A stretch of 29,082 bases of DNA from Vulcanimicrobiota bacterium (lineage in GTDB: Bacteria; Vulcanimicrobiota; Vulcanimicrobiia; Vulcanimicrobiales; Vulcanimicrobiaceae): assembly GCA_030038335.1 (NCBI GenBank), contig JASHPC010000045.1:1-29082 (forward strand), written 5' to 3'. Below the pieces are notes generated by a model. It searched no databases. It was not told where the DNA came from and saw only the letters and a program-made list of their open reading frames with translations. This document shows positions 1-7,528 of this stretch, one piece after another. The position numbers were made by a program, and so were the translations under genes. The first letter of the stretch is position 1; each line of letters opens with the position of its first letter.

Positions 1-147
1 CGCGACGAACTGCTCAACGCTCATACGTTTCGTACGATCGAGCACGTTCGAGAGGTAGCTGAAGCTTGGAGGAAGGACTACAACGAGGTTCGCCCGCATT
101 CGTCGCTCGGAAATCTCACGCCACAGGAATTTGCAAGAAAGCACTGA
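1..147 (+). mobile_element. IS3-family transposase (OrfB), C-terminal fragment cut by window edge
   Basis: The frame is open from the first base and ends in TGA at 145-147, giving the last 48 residues of an integrase-type transposase. The tail carries the hallmark of IS3-family OrfB proteins (IS407/IS51-like groups): a W-x-x-D-Y-N-x-x-R-P-H-S-S-L-G motif followed by T-P-x-E-F-A. This is the end of the DDE (rve) catalytic core, just after the position of the last catalytic Glu, which lies outside the window. The element probably continues to the left, so I cannot say whether it is intact. Its right terminal repeat should lie within about 100 bp downstream; a 7-bp hairpin at 222-240 is the only obvious structure there, and I could not match a left end or a target duplication. 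Confidence 0.85.
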
Positions 148-221
148 CATCACACTTGCTCACAATTCCTCCTTGTGCAAAAAGCCACCTCAGGTCATCC
201 AGACCAGCGGACTCACATTTT

Positions 222-240
222 CGGCCCGCGAAACGGGCCG
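222..240. repeat. Perfect 7-bp hairpin downstream of transposase
   Basis: CGGCCCG (222-228) and CGGGCCG (234-240) are perfect inverted copies around a 5-nt loop CGAAA. It lies 75 bp after the transposase stop. No T-tract follows on either strand, so it is not a classical intrinsic terminator. It may be part of the insertion sequence end. Confidence 0.5.
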
Positions 241-289
241 CTGCGATGTACCCCATCGTTGGACCAACGTGATGCGGCTGTAAGAAATT

Positions 290-517
290 ATGTGCGGCGC
301 TACGTACTTTGGGAGTTGTATTGCCATTGTTTTTTACGTAGGTTTCGGATTGTTCTATATGATAAAGACGACGCGGTACACCGCTGACGACATCGCAAGG
401 AAACAACCATTGAGGCGGTTTAGATTAACTGCGATTACGGCGACAACGGCCCTTTTCCTGGCGATGCAGTTCCTGCATCATGTTCTAGGCTGTGACAGCT
501 GGACGAGCTTTCCGTGA
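290..517 (+). CDS. Possible small two-helix membrane protein
   Basis: The frame encodes 75 residues. It has a hydrophobic stretch at about 6-24 (YFGSCIAIVFYVGFGLFYM), a charged middle with R/K residues at about 26-43, and a second hydrophobic stretch at about 46-62. This pattern would give two transmembrane helices with a basic cytoplasmic loop. I do not recognise a family. ATG at 290 follows an in-frame stop at 281-283 with no good Shine-Dalgarno sequence, which weakens the call. Base composition is lower in GC than in the genes to the right, as expected for accessory DNA beside an insertion sequence. It may be a remnant or a chance frame. Confidence 0.3.
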   Translation: MCGATYFGSCIAIVFYVGFGLFYMIKTTRYTADDIARKQPLRRFRLTAITATTALFLAMQFLHHVLGCDSWTSFP

Positions 518-526
518 CGATGCGCC

Positions 527-561
527 GGAGGTTGAGCAGCCGTGGTGGCCGCTCAACCTCC
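527..561. repeat. 11-bp perfect inverted repeat
   Basis: GGAGGTTGAGC (527-537) and GCTCAACCTCC (551-561) are exact inverted copies 13 nt apart. After one mismatch (538/550) the stem continues with three more pairs (539-541 with 547-549), so a transcript could form a stem of about 14 pairs. There is no T-run on either side. Function unknown; possibly a small repeat element or recombination site. Confidence 0.6.
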
Positions 562-861
562 AATACCTTCCGACGGTCGGGAGCGGCCCAGGAATTATTC
601 CGTCGATGCCTCTGCCTTATTTCCCGAGTATTATGACAAATGTGACCGTGCGAGGTCGTGTCCGTCTCCGGGCGAACGCTGCGGAGCAGCGTAGCTGATT
701 CATTTATATCATGCAACTTTCCGCAGTGCAGCGGCTTTCTTGTTGCGTGTGTTTCGAGTCAAGTCCCAAATCTGCTGTAAATTCGGTTCGGCCTAAGCCG
801 GCGATTACGCCGCCTTCGTACTCTCCTTTGTCGGCTGATTTCGCTCCGCGACCCAATCACG

Positions 862-883
862 GTAGTCGCGTAATCGCGACTAC
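862..883. repeat. 9-bp perfect hairpin downstream of the usp-like gene
   Basis: GTAGTCGCG (862-870) and CGCGACTAC (875-883) flank the 4-nt loop TAAT. The hairpin lies 57 bp beyond the stop of the minus-strand universal stress gene, where a transcript end would be expected. No U-tract follows on that strand, so factor-independent termination is not supported. It could still protect the 3' end of the message, or be a mobile repeat. Confidence 0.5.
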
Positions 884-939
884 GGTCTGGGCTCTGGTGG
901 CTTCAGTTCTCCACCTTGGAACGTGGCGGTTCTGGCGTA

Positions 940-1581
940 TCAGAAAGCCGGAGGCGGTGAAACTTCGCCTTCTGTCTCCGGCTCTCCAACGAGAAGCGTA
1001 CCGTGTTTTCCCTCGACGCCGATGAGGACGTCGCACTTTGCGTCCGCGGCGATCTCCTCGATCGTTCGACTGAGCGGCGAGCCGAGATATTTGCCTTCGC
1101 GATAGTCTCCGAGCACGAGAAGATTCGCGCGCTCACGTTTGGCGATGTCGAGCACAGCCTGCTTTGTCGATCGCGCTTTGATGATCTCCGTGCGAATGGA
1201 GATGCCGTTGTTCTTCGCGATCGTCTCGGCGGCGCCGAGAGCATCGAGCGCGCTGCGCTCTTCCTGCGGCATCTCGGCGTCTGGCGGTAGCGTATACGGA
1301 AGCTCTACCACGTAGAGCGCGAGCAAGTCCGAGCGTTCGCCGCGCGCGAGTTTCGCCGCGAGCGCCATCATGTGAGACGACGCGATCTCGGGCGTGAAGA
1401 CGACGACGATCGAGCCGACCATTCGCTCGAGCTCGCTCTCCGCTTCTTTTGCCTGCTTCTCGACGAACGACGCCGGTGGGTGCAGCATCCACCAGAACGT
1501 AAGTGCGATGAGCGATGCGATAACGACTGCGGCGGCTGCGCCGACGACCGTCGCCTGAACGCCCCCGCCCAGCTGAATCAC
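940..1581 (-). CDS. Membrane-anchored universal stress protein (UspA domain)
   Basis: The 213-residue protein has one N-terminal transmembrane helix (about 10-32) and then a charged linker. A UspA-type alpha/beta domain follows at about 55-190: strand SIVVVFTPE, a central helix, strand NLLVLGDYREGKYLGSPLS and a final strand CDVLIGVE. The G-D-x-x-x-G-x(3)-G-S run resembles the nucleotide-binding loop of ATP-binding Usp proteins, but the spacing is not canonical, so ATP binding is uncertain. The start is GTG at 1581, sharing GTGA with the stop of the upstream small membrane gene, which implies translational coupling. Usp domains often accompany amino acid permeases as regulatory modules, and one lies two genes upstream. 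It is the last gene of the unit. Confidence 0.75.
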   Translation of the reverse strand: MIQLGGGVQATVVGAAAAVVIASLIALTFWWMLHPPASFVEKQAKEAESELERMVGSIVVVFTPEIASSHMMALAAKLARGERSDLLALYVVELPYTLPPDAEMPQEERSALDALGAAETIAKNNGISIRTEIIKARSTKQAVLDIAKRERANLLVLGDYREGKYLGSPLSRTIEEIAADAKCDVLIGVEGKHGTLLVGEPETEGEVSPPPAF

Positions 1582-1775
1582 GCCTTCCCTCGCATTCGTG
1601 CGATAAGCGAGAGCCTGTGCACGCCGAGCGCGATCATCGCGACGCCGAGAACGATGCCGGTCACCACTTTGAAACCTGCGTGCAGCGACGTCAGGGCCAT
1701 CTCGGCGATGATGATGGCACCTGCCACCATGTAAAGAACCGCAAAGGCTCCGCGTAACACGAGCATGCTACGCAT
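1578..1775 (-). CDS. Small two-helix membrane protein, unknown function
   Basis: I place the start at ATG 1775, giving 65 residues, because AAAGG sits a good distance upstream; an in-frame extension to 1814 would run far into the permease gene. Two hydrophobic segments are visible (about 7-26 and 34-54), ending in a basic tail (RLSLIARMRGKA). I do not recognise a family. The gene overlaps the permease stop by a few bases and shares a GTGA junction with the stress gene downstream, so all three are surely co-translated. It may be an accessory subunit of the permease; that is inference from position only. Confidence 0.65.
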   Translation of the reverse strand: MRSMLVLRGAFAVLYMVAGAIIIAEMALTSLHAGFKVVTGIVLGVAMIALGVHRLSLIARMRGKA

Positions 1776-3399
1776 TGGTCGCCTTTCGCTCGTCGGCGGC
1801 CTTGAGCGCGGCATGGTATTGATCGAGAAGCTCGAGATCGCCCGACGTGCGGAGGATCTCTTCCTGATCTTGACGCCAATCGTGAGGCTGCGAGTGTAAG
1901 AACGGCAGCTTCCGATGTTTACGGTAGATGAAGTAGAGAATGACGCCGACGACGAGCCACGCCGGCCCCGCGACGCGTCCGATCGGATGCGTCATGAGCG
2001 TGAAGACGAGAATCGAGAAGATGCCGATGAAGCCCACGATGCCGAGCACCGGTATCGATGTTTGCTCGGAACGAAAACGAATGGGAATGTTGAGCGGGAT
2101 CTTGAACTTGCGCGGACTGTGCGGGTCGACGAGCCTCAGCGCGATGAGCGCGAGGAAGACGAACGAGTAACTCGTCGCCGCTCCGAAGGCGTAGAGATCG
2201 GCGAGAAAATCGAGTCCGCTCTCGCCGTGGAAGACGCGCGCGTAGAAGTGCATCGCACCGGGAAAGAGCGACGGCAACGCCGCGAAGATAAGCGTGATGG
2301 CTGCGAGGCCGCAGAACGCGACGAGCGAGACGACGGGCGTCCGAAACCGTGGGTGTACGCGCTGGAAGAGCGATGGTAACAGATTCGAGCGGCTCATTGC
2401 GTACGCGATGCGCGAGCTGCCGAAGACGCCCGAGTTCGAGGAGATGAGCACCAAAATCGCTCCGAGCACCGGCACGTAAAGCGCTGCGACGGCGCCCCAA
2501 TACGGAACCTGCGCTGCGAGAAGCGCGACGGCCTTGCCTTGATTGTCGGCGTTTCCGGGGAATATCTGCCAGAACTGGAGATGGTGCCCGTGCGCGCCGA
2601 GAATCGGATGCCACGGCTGCATGCCGAGCGCGAGATTCGAATACGAGAGCGCGAAGATGAGAATCGTGAGGATCAGCGCCGTCGAGGTACGCGGGATAAT
2701 CGACGACGGCCGATATGTCTCTTGCGCCGCCTGCGAGATCGACTCGAGGCCGACGAACGAAATGATCGCGAGAGAGGTTCCGAGCATCAGCTGATACGGC
2801 GTCGGCCAACTGACGGTCATGTTGTGCACGAGCAAGTCCGGGCGAAACGCGAAGAGAAATCCGAGACATAGGATCGTCGTTTCGCTGACGACGTCGAGCG
2901 CGGAGACGACGCCATTGAACGCCGTGCTCTCGCGCACGCCGACGACGTTGAGGGCGCACAACCCGACGATCAACCCGAGCGCGGCAAAAAAGTGGATCCA
3001 CGGATGGACGGAGCCGACGAGCACCGGAGCGAGCTGTCCCGAATAGTCGACGCAGCTCCACGCGAAGAGCGTGATGTCGATCGTAAAGTCCAAGAGCACT
3101 GCCCAGCCTGCGATGAATCCGAAGATGTCGCCGAGCCCGCGCAGCACGAAGTACGAGCCTCCGCCGGCGAAAGGATAGGCGGCGGCAAGCTCCGTGTACG
3201 CGAGCCCGATGCAGACGTAGACGATACCGGCGAAGAGAAACGCAACGTTCGATGCGCCGGCGGCAGCTGCAAGGACGAGACCGAGCCCAACGAAAATATC
3301 GGCGCCGACGTCGGAGTAGCCCCACGCGAAAGAGCCCCACGGCGTAACCGCGCGCCGCAGTTCGGGACGGCGCGCTTCGCCGGCGTGCGCTGCTGCCAT
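1768..3399 (-). CDS. APC-superfamily amino acid permease
   Basis: The 543-residue protein has about 12 hydrophobic segments. Helix 1 carries the G-S-F-A-W-G-Y-S-D-V-G-A-D-I-F stretch, where amino acid-polyamine-organocation transporters unwind around the substrate carboxylate. Later helices show GLESISQAAQE (helix 6 region) and SRIAYAMSRSNLLP (loop 8-9), both typical of APC permeases. A hydrophilic C-terminal tail of about 60 residues (from YRKHRKLP) is cytoplasmic. The substrate cannot be read from sequence. ATG 3399 overlaps the yraN stop by one base (TGATG). The two genes downstream, one with a Usp domain, are coupled to it, suggesting uptake with a regulatory partner. Confidence 0.88.
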   Translation of the reverse strand: MAAAHAGEARRPELRRAVTPWGSFAWGYSDVGADIFVGLGLVLAAAAGASNVAFLFAGIVYVCIGLAYTELAAAYPFAGGGSYFVLRGLGDIFGFIAGWAVLLDFTIDITLFAWSCVDYSGQLAPVLVGSVHPWIHFFAALGLIVGLCALNVVGVRESTAFNGVVSALDVVSETTILCLGFLFAFRPDLLVHNMTVSWPTPYQLMLGTSLAIISFVGLESISQAAQETYRPSSIIPRTSTALILTILIFALSYSNLALGMQPWHPILGAHGHHLQFWQIFPGNADNQGKAVALLAAQVPYWGAVAALYVPVLGAILVLISSNSGVFGSSRIAYAMSRSNLLPSLFQRVHPRFRTPVVSLVAFCGLAAITLIFAALPSLFPGAMHFYARVFHGESGLDFLADLYAFGAATSYSFVFLALIALRLVDPHSPRKFKIPLNIPIRFRSEQTSIPVLGIVGFIGIFSILVFTLMTHPIGRVAGPAWLVVGVILYFIYRKHRKLPFLHSQPHDWRQDQEEILRTSGDLELLDQYHAALKAADERKATNA

Positions 3400-3737
3400 C
3401 AGAAGGCGTTCCGATGCAACGTCGTTTGCGCTCCGTCGAGTGCGACGACGTCGAAGCGCAGCGGCAAGCCGGGCGCGACGATTTGCGCGTAATCGGCTGC
3501 AAGCGCTCGCAGACGCGCGCGTTTCTTTGCGCCTACTGCGGAGAGCGCGGACCCGAAGCGTGCGCCGTCGCGCCGCTTCACCTCGACGAAGACGACGGTC
3601 GTGCCGTCGAGGCAGACGAGATCGATCTCGCCGCCGGGAAGGCGCGCGTTACGGTCGATGACACGATATCCGCACGATCGCAAGAATGCTTCGGCGTGCG
3701 CTTCGCCGTCGCACCCTTTCCGCGACGTGCTAGTCAT
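3399..3737 (-). CDS. yraN: YraN/UPF0102 family endonuclease-like protein
   Basis: The 112-residue protein matches the compact UPF0102 family in length and pattern. It has a short N-terminal helix (G-E-x-x-A-x-x-x-L), then the PD-(D/E)xK-like core: G-G-E-I-D-L (E37, D39), a turn, and V-F-V-E-V-K-R-R (E52, K54). The fold is that of Holliday-junction-resolvase-like nucleases, but the physiological role of the family is poorly known. ATG 3737 lies inside the end of rnhB (8-bp overlap). The rnhB-yraN order is common in bacteria, which supports both calls. Confidence 0.88.
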   Translation of the reverse strand: MTSTSRKGCDGEAHAEAFLRSCGYRVIDRNARLPGGEIDLVCLDGTTVVFVEVKRRDGARFGSALSAVGAKKRARLRALAADYAQIVAPGLPLRFDVVALDGAQTTLHRNAF

Positions 3738-4419
3738 TCGTCGCGTTTCCGAAGAGCTCGAGCATCACAGCCTGCACGCGCCGCCAGTGCGCGCGATGGT
3801 GCACGCACGGTCCGTAGCGCTCGAGCGCGATGAGATGCTCCGGCGTCGAATATCCTTTGTGCGAGGCAAATCCATAGCGTGGATCCTCGCGGTCGAGCTC
3901 TTCCAGCAGCGCGTCGCGGTAGACTTTCGCGACGATGGAGGCAGCCGCGACGACCGCGCAACGCGCGTCGCCCTTGATAAGCGGTTCTTGCGGACCCTGA
4001 TACGATCGAACTCTCACGGCGTCGGTGATAAGGTACTCAGGCATACGGGGAAGTGCCGCGATCGCACGCTCCATGGCCAAGATGCTTGCGTAATAGATGT
4101 TTAAGCGGTCGATTTCGGCAACCGAGGCCTCTCCGATAGCCCAGCAGTCCGCTCGCGTCTTGATTTCGTCCGCGAGCCGCTTGCGCAGTTCCGGCTGCAC
4201 CTGCTTGGAGTCGTTGAGGCCGTGCAGCAGTAGCGGCTTCGAGGCAACGACGCACGCCGCCACGACAGGCCCCGCCAGCGGACCGCGTCCTACTTCGTCG
4301 ACGCCACCGACGTAGATGAATCCACGCCCGCGCGCCGCGTTCTCAAAACGATGAAGGCGGTGTAATCGGCGTCGTTCGCGCTCGTATTTGGTCTTTGCCT
4401 TACGTTGCTTCTGCGTCAT
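3730..4419 (-). CDS. rnhB: Ribonuclease HII
   Basis: It cleaves the RNA strand of RNA-DNA hybrids and incises at single ribonucleotides in DNA. I start at ATG 4419 (229 residues); the open frame extends much further upstream, but that part is antiparallel overlap with rbgA and has no RNase H features. The active-site residues are all present: D41-E42 in GVDEVGRGPLAG, D133 in ITDAV and D151 in KGDARC, followed by the family signature AAASIVAKVYRD. The GFASHKGYSTPEHLIAL block near the C-terminus is also typical. A basic 35-residue N-terminal extension resembles that of many Terrabacteria RNase HII proteins. It overlaps rbgA by 20 bp and yraN by 8 bp. Confidence 0.96.
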   Translation of the reverse strand: MTQKQRKAKTKYERERRRLHRLHRFENAARGRGFIYVGGVDEVGRGPLAGPVVAACVVASKPLLLHGLNDSKQVQPELRKRLADEIKTRADCWAIGEASVAEIDRLNIYYASILAMERAIAALPRMPEYLITDAVRVRSYQGPQEPLIKGDARCAVVAAASIVAKVYRDALLEELDREDPRYGFASHKGYSTPEHLIALERYGPCVHHRAHWRRVQAVMLELFGNATND

Positions 4420-5203
4420 CCGCCAGCTCGAGTGAGACGCGCCCGAACTTTGCCTGCTCGAACGCTCGAAGATAGGATTGCGCCGCGTTGTGCGCGTCGA
4501 CCTTGCCGCCGCGCCGCACGAAACCGCGCTCCTTGACAAAGTTCTCCACAGACGGAACGCCGCGCAGGCCGCGCTCGCTCGCCCACCGCGCAACGCATCG
4601 CGAAACCTCCTCGGGATCGTAACGTTCAGGAGGAATCGCGCCGACGGCCGCGAGCTTCCACTGCGCTGCCTTCGTGGCGATCTTTGGAACGAGCACGCCG
4701 GGCGTGTCCATGAGCTCGACGGACGCCGAGAGACGAAACCACTGCGTGCGCATCGTGACGCCCGCGCGGCGCTCGGTCTTCGCCGCGGTCCGCTTGATGA
4801 GCGCATTGACGATCGTCGACTTGCCCGCATTGGGAATCCCGACGACCATCGCTCGTGCCGTCGCCTTGCCCTCGACGCGGAGAAGACTGCCGAGCCGCGC
4901 GACGACATGTGGTTCTCGCGCGTTTACCGCGAGCGCCGTGAGCCCACGCGCCGCAAACGACGCGATCCACGCGCGCGTCGCCGCAGGGTCGGCGAGGTCG
5001 CTGCGCGTGAGGATGACGACGTGCCGCCGGCGCCCGATCATACGGCGCAACGCGGGATTTGCGCCGCTGCGCGGCACGCGCGCGTCGATTGCTTCCACGA
5101 CGACGTCGACGAGTCGTACCGCATCGCCGATATGGCGCATCGCGCGCGCCATATGGCCGGGATACCACTGGATCGTCGCGGTGCTAGAGATTTCCGACGG
5201 CAC
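4400..5203 (-). CDS. rbgA: Ribosome biogenesis GTPase RbgA (YlqF)
   Basis: It is a circularly permuted GTPase that helps late assembly of the 50S subunit. Motif order in a 267-residue frame from GTG 5203: IQWYPGHMARA near the N-terminus, G4-like TRSD (about 66-69), G1 GIPNAGKS (about 122-129), then G3 DTPG (about 166-169). A C-terminal ANTAR-like helical part follows. The G4-G1-G3 order is diagnostic of the YlqF/YawG class. The start is uncertain: GTG 5203 is the only usual start near the conserved IQWYPGHM, overlaps lepB by 20 bp and lacks a clear ribosome-binding site. The frame is open further upstream, but that would duplicate lepB sequence. Its position near rplS and rnhB matches many Gram-positive genomes. 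Confidence 0.93.
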   Translation of the reverse strand: MPSEISSTATIQWYPGHMARAMRHIGDAVRLVDVVVEAIDARVPRSGANPALRRMIGRRRHVVILTRSDLADPAATRAWIASFAARGLTALAVNAREPHVVARLGSLLRVEGKATARAMVVGIPNAGKSTIVNALIKRTAAKTERRAGVTMRTQWFRLSASVELMDTPGVLVPKIATKAAQWKLAAVGAIPPERYDPEEVSRCVARWASERGLRGVPSVENFVKERGFVRRGGKVDAHNAAQSYLRAFEQAKFGRVSLELADDAEAT

Positions 5204-5708
5204 GCGGAGGCCAAATGCCGGCAAGGGCTTTTCCGATGACGCTCCGTTCGGAGATGCATCCGAAGACGCGCGAGTCCTCGCTGTCGGCGCGATTGTCGCC
5301 GAGCACGTACAGCTCACCTGGAGGAACCGTGACGGTCGCGAAGCTCGCGTGGTCGCGAAAACGCACGTACGGCTCGACGAGCGCCGTTCCGTTCACATAG
5401 ACGGTTCCGCTTCGAATGACGACGCGATCGCCGGGAAGCCCGATGACGCGCTTGATGTACGTCGTCGGCTCCATGCCGTCGGCCGGATCTTCATTGCGGC
5501 GAAACGCCACGATGTCACCGCGAGCGGGCGCACCGATCTTGTATGCGAGCGTGTCGATGAGCACGTATTCGCCCGACGAAATCTGCGGCGCCATCGAACG
5601 CCCCGAGACCTGAGGCGTGCGAACGAAGAACGCAGCGACGAGAATGCAGAGCACCGCGATCTCGAGGATGAGGCTCAGTACGCGACGGCCGTTGAGCGGC
5701 AGCGTCAT
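5184..5708 (-). CDS. lepB: Type I signal peptidase (short form, first of three by coordinate)
   Basis: It is an S26 leader peptidase that removes signal peptides from exported proteins at the outer face of the membrane. The 174 residues have one N-terminal transmembrane helix (about 10-29). Box B SGRSMAP follows with catalytic Ser38, then box D YIKRVIGLPGD with general-base Lys86, and box E GDNRADSEDSR at about 137-147. It lacks the long insert before box E seen in the two neighbours, so it is the most compact and most canonical of the three. ATG 5708 lies 15 bp after the stop of the next lepB, with GAGAAA as a weak ribosome-binding site. Confidence 0.95.
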   Translation of the reverse strand: MTLPLNGRRVLSLILEIAVLCILVAAFFVRTPQVSGRSMAPQISSGEYVLIDTLAYKIGAPARGDIVAFRRNEDPADGMEPTTYIKRVIGLPGDRVVIRSGTVYVNGTALVEPYVRFRDHASFATVTVPPGELYVLGDNRADSEDSRVFGCISERSVIGKALAGIWPPRAVGNL

Positions 5709-5723
5709 CGACGAAACGATTTC

Positions 5724-6464
5724 TCAGCCGTGTAGGACGCGTACCTGCGAGGGCGGCCAAAAGATGAGGAACGCTCTCCCAGTAAACCCTGCAGGTTCGC
5801 CGCGGCGCGGCCCGCTTGCAAAACGCCCCGCGTCCTGCGCGAAGCCCCAGATGTGCGAGTCCTCGGAGTCGTTGCGATTGTCACCGAGCATAACGAAGCA
5901 GTGCGGCGGTATCCGGTTCGGAGCCGTCCACTGCGACCGCGGCGGAATATTTGCTTGTGAGGGGTCGAGCGGCTCCCAGCCGCCGCCGTCGTTCACGTAG
6001 ATGTCGTAGTTGCGAATCTCCAAGTCGTATCCGGGAGGAGCGGATTCGTATGGTTCGCGCAAGGCGACGCCGTCGCGATAGACGACGCCGTTGGTTATGC
6101 GCAGCGTGTCGCCGGGAAGGCCGATCACGCGTTTGATGAAGTCGTCGGGAGACGGCAGCGGCGGAGGAAAGACGACGACGTCACCTTCGTGCGGAGCGTG
6201 AAAGCGATACTCGAACTTGTCGACGAGGAGCACGTCGCCAACGGCGAGCGTCGGCACCATGGAGGCCGAGGGAATGTAGTACGTTCGCGCGACGAACGTG
6301 ATGAGGAGCCACGCGGCAAGGCCGGCGATGATGAAAGGGTCGAGGTACTCGTGCGCGATCGTTCGAGTCTTTCCGTGGGAACGGACGACGAACCCCGGAA
6401 TGCTGAGCAGCAGCCGCGCGACGGCGATGATGCCAACTAAGATGAGCAGTTCGTAGGGCGTCAT
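5724..6464 (-). CDS. lepB: Type I signal peptidase (two-helix form, second of three)
   Basis: The 246-residue protein has two N-terminal transmembrane helices (about 5-27 and 44-60) instead of one. It then shows box B IPSASMVPTL with Ser68, box D FIKRVIGLPGD with Lys111, and box E GDNRNDSEDSHIWGFAQ. An insert of about 60 residues between boxes D and E includes IPPRSQWTAPNRIPP. The same insert pattern is in the neighbour at 6483-7091, so these two are close paralogues from a tandem duplication, while the 5184-5708 copy is more distant. ATG 6464 is 18 bp after the preceding stop. Confidence 0.95.
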   Translation of the reverse strand: MTPYELLILVGIIAVARLLLSIPGFVVRSHGKTRTIAHEYLDPFIIAGLAAWLLITFVARTYYIPSASMVPTLAVGDVLLVDKFEYRFHAPHEGDVVVFPPPLPSPDDFIKRVIGLPGDTLRITNGVVYRDGVALREPYESAPPGYDLEIRNYDIYVNDGGGWEPLDPSQANIPPRSQWTAPNRIPPHCFVMLGDNRNDSEDSHIWGFAQDAGRFASGPRRGEPAGFTGRAFLIFWPPSQVRVLHG

Positions 6465-6482
6465 GGCTGCGATTCAGACTCC

Positions 6483-7091
6483 TCAGTGCAGGAAGCGGAC
6501 GTGGCTGGGCGGCCAGAGCACGATCACCGCGCGGCCGATGAAGAGCGCCTCTTGGCGCTTGCGCGAGAGCGGACCGGCAACGTACGGTCCATGAAACTGC
6601 GCAAAACCCCAGAGATGCGAATCATCGGAATAGTTCCGATTGTCGCCGAGCACGAGGTAAAAGCCTGCCGGCACGCGATTTGGGCTCTGCCACATCGACT
6701 TCGGCGGAATGTCGGCGGATGCCGGGTCGAGCGGCGTTCCATCGACAAAAATCGTATCGCGCGCAATGGAAAGATCGTAGTTCGGCGGCTCGTTGTCGTA
6801 CGGTTCGGGAACCATGCGGCCGTTGCGGTAGAGTACGCCGTCGGTGATGCGAATCGCGTCGCCGGGAACGCCGACGACGCGCTTGATGAAGGGAATGCCG
6901 TGCGAGTCGATGGGCGGCACGAAGACCGCGATGTCGCCGTCACGCGGCGCGTGCAGCCGGTACGCGGCAACGTCGACCAACACGGTGTCAGTCACTTGGA
7001 GCGTCGGAATCATCGAGATGGACGGAACGGAATACAGACGTACGACGAACGTGCCGAGAAAGAGCAGGATGAGGACGAGCGCGACCGCCAT
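6483..7091 (-). CDS. lepB: Type I signal peptidase (third of three)
   Basis: I start at ATG 7091 (202 residues). The frame stays open upstream but runs antisense through rplS coding sequence and has no signal peptidase features; ATA at about 7118 is the only other near-start. There is one transmembrane helix (about 2-19), then PSISMIPTL with Ser26, FIKRVVGVPGDAI with Lys70, and GDNRNYSDDSHLWGFAQ. The IPPKSMWQSPNRVP insert pairs it with the middle copy. It lies 23 bp after the rplS stop, so the three peptidases follow L19 directly, an extended version of the common rplS-lepB-rbgA order. Confidence 0.93.
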   Translation of the reverse strand: MAVALVLILLFLGTFVVRLYSVPSISMIPTLQVTDTVLVDVAAYRLHAPRDGDIAVFVPPIDSHGIPFIKRVVGVPGDAIRITDGVLYRNGRMVPEPYDNEPPNYDLSIARDTIFVDGTPLDPASADIPPKSMWQSPNRVPAGFYLVLGDNRNYSDDSHLWGFAQFHGPYVAGPLSRKRQEALFIGRAVIVLWPPSHVRFLH

Positions 7092-7114
7092 CTCGACGAT
7101 GAGTCGCGCGCGGT

Positions 7115-7465
7115 TTATTTCTGGGTCCTCTTCTCCCGAATGCGTGCGGCTTTGCCGACCTTCTCGCTCAAGTAATATAAGCGGCTTCGACGCACGACAC
7201 CGCGCTTGCTCACCTCGACGCGCTCGACGCGCGGGCTGTGAAGCAGGAACGTCTTTTCGACGCCGACGCCGTGCGCGACGCGGCGCACCGTAATCGACTC
7301 GTTGCTTCCCGTGCCCTTGCGCACGGTCACGACGCCTTCGAACATTTGCACGCGCTCTTTGCCGCCTTCGACGACTTTCGAATAGACGCGGACCGTATCG
7401 CCGGTGCGGAACTCGGGAAGGCCTTCCTTGCGCTGCTCGCGGCTCAAGAGATCGATTACGTTCAT
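7115..7465 (-). CDS. rplS: Large ribosomal subunit protein bL19
   Basis: It is the L19 protein at the 30S-50S interface. The 116 residues from ATG 7465 start [13 protein letters not shown]. They continue with the classic [20 protein letters not shown] and [14 protein letters not shown] blocks, the [16 protein letters not shown] turn and the basic C-terminus [21 protein letters not shown]. Length fits the family (about 115). An in-frame extension to 7504 is not conserved. It follows trmD by a 63-bp gap that holds a short repeat fragment. Confidence 0.97.
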   Translation of the reverse strand: MNVIDLLSREQRKEGLPEFRTGDTVRVYSKVVEGGKERVQMFEGVVTVRKGTGSNESITVRRVAHGVGVEKTFLLHSPRVERVEVSKRGVVRRSRLYYLSEKVGKAARIREKRTQK

Positions 7466-7498
7466 GGCCACGGGATAATAGCATGCGTGGGCAGCCCT

Positions 7499-7517
7499 TG
7501 TCATCCCGAGCGCAGCG
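7499..7517. repeat. REP-like repeat fragment (TGTCATCCCGAGCG)
   Basis: This 14-bp core (7499-7512) plus CAGCG repeats the arm of the large element at 9965-10084. It sits in the rplS-trmD gap, immediately after the trmD stop in transcript direction. It appears to be a single half-copy. Confidence 0.55.
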
Positions 7518-7528
7518 AACGAAGTACG

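Larger units (their letters stand above)
518..939. other. Intergenic region with hairpins, no convincing gene
   Basis: No frame here looks like a protein. The content is palindromic: an 11-bp inverted repeat at 527-561, a short hairpin at 799-812 (CGGCG, loop ATTA, CGCCG) and a 9-bp hairpin at 862-883. The decamer GCGATTACGC at 801-810 recurs as its exact reverse complement at 868-877. The region separates the insertion sequence from the end of the long minus-strand operon. Confidence 0.6.

Noticed and set aside
222..240. Hairpin considered as an intrinsic terminator of the transposase
   Set aside because: There is no T-tract after the stem on either strand.
711..1025. A 104-codon plus-strand frame in the left intergenic region
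   Set aside because: No ribosome-binding site, low-complexity Pro/Ser/Arg content, crosses a perfect hairpin and overlaps the end of the universal stress gene.
1919..3502. A 527-codon open frame on the minus strand overlapping the permease
   Set aside because: It is an out-of-frame shadow of the permease gene. The translation is an Arg-rich string with no domain, typical of GC-rich antiparallel or shifted frames.
4674..5735. A 353-codon plus-strand frame opposite rbgA and lepB
   Set aside because: It is antisense to two clearly recognised genes and has no domain features.
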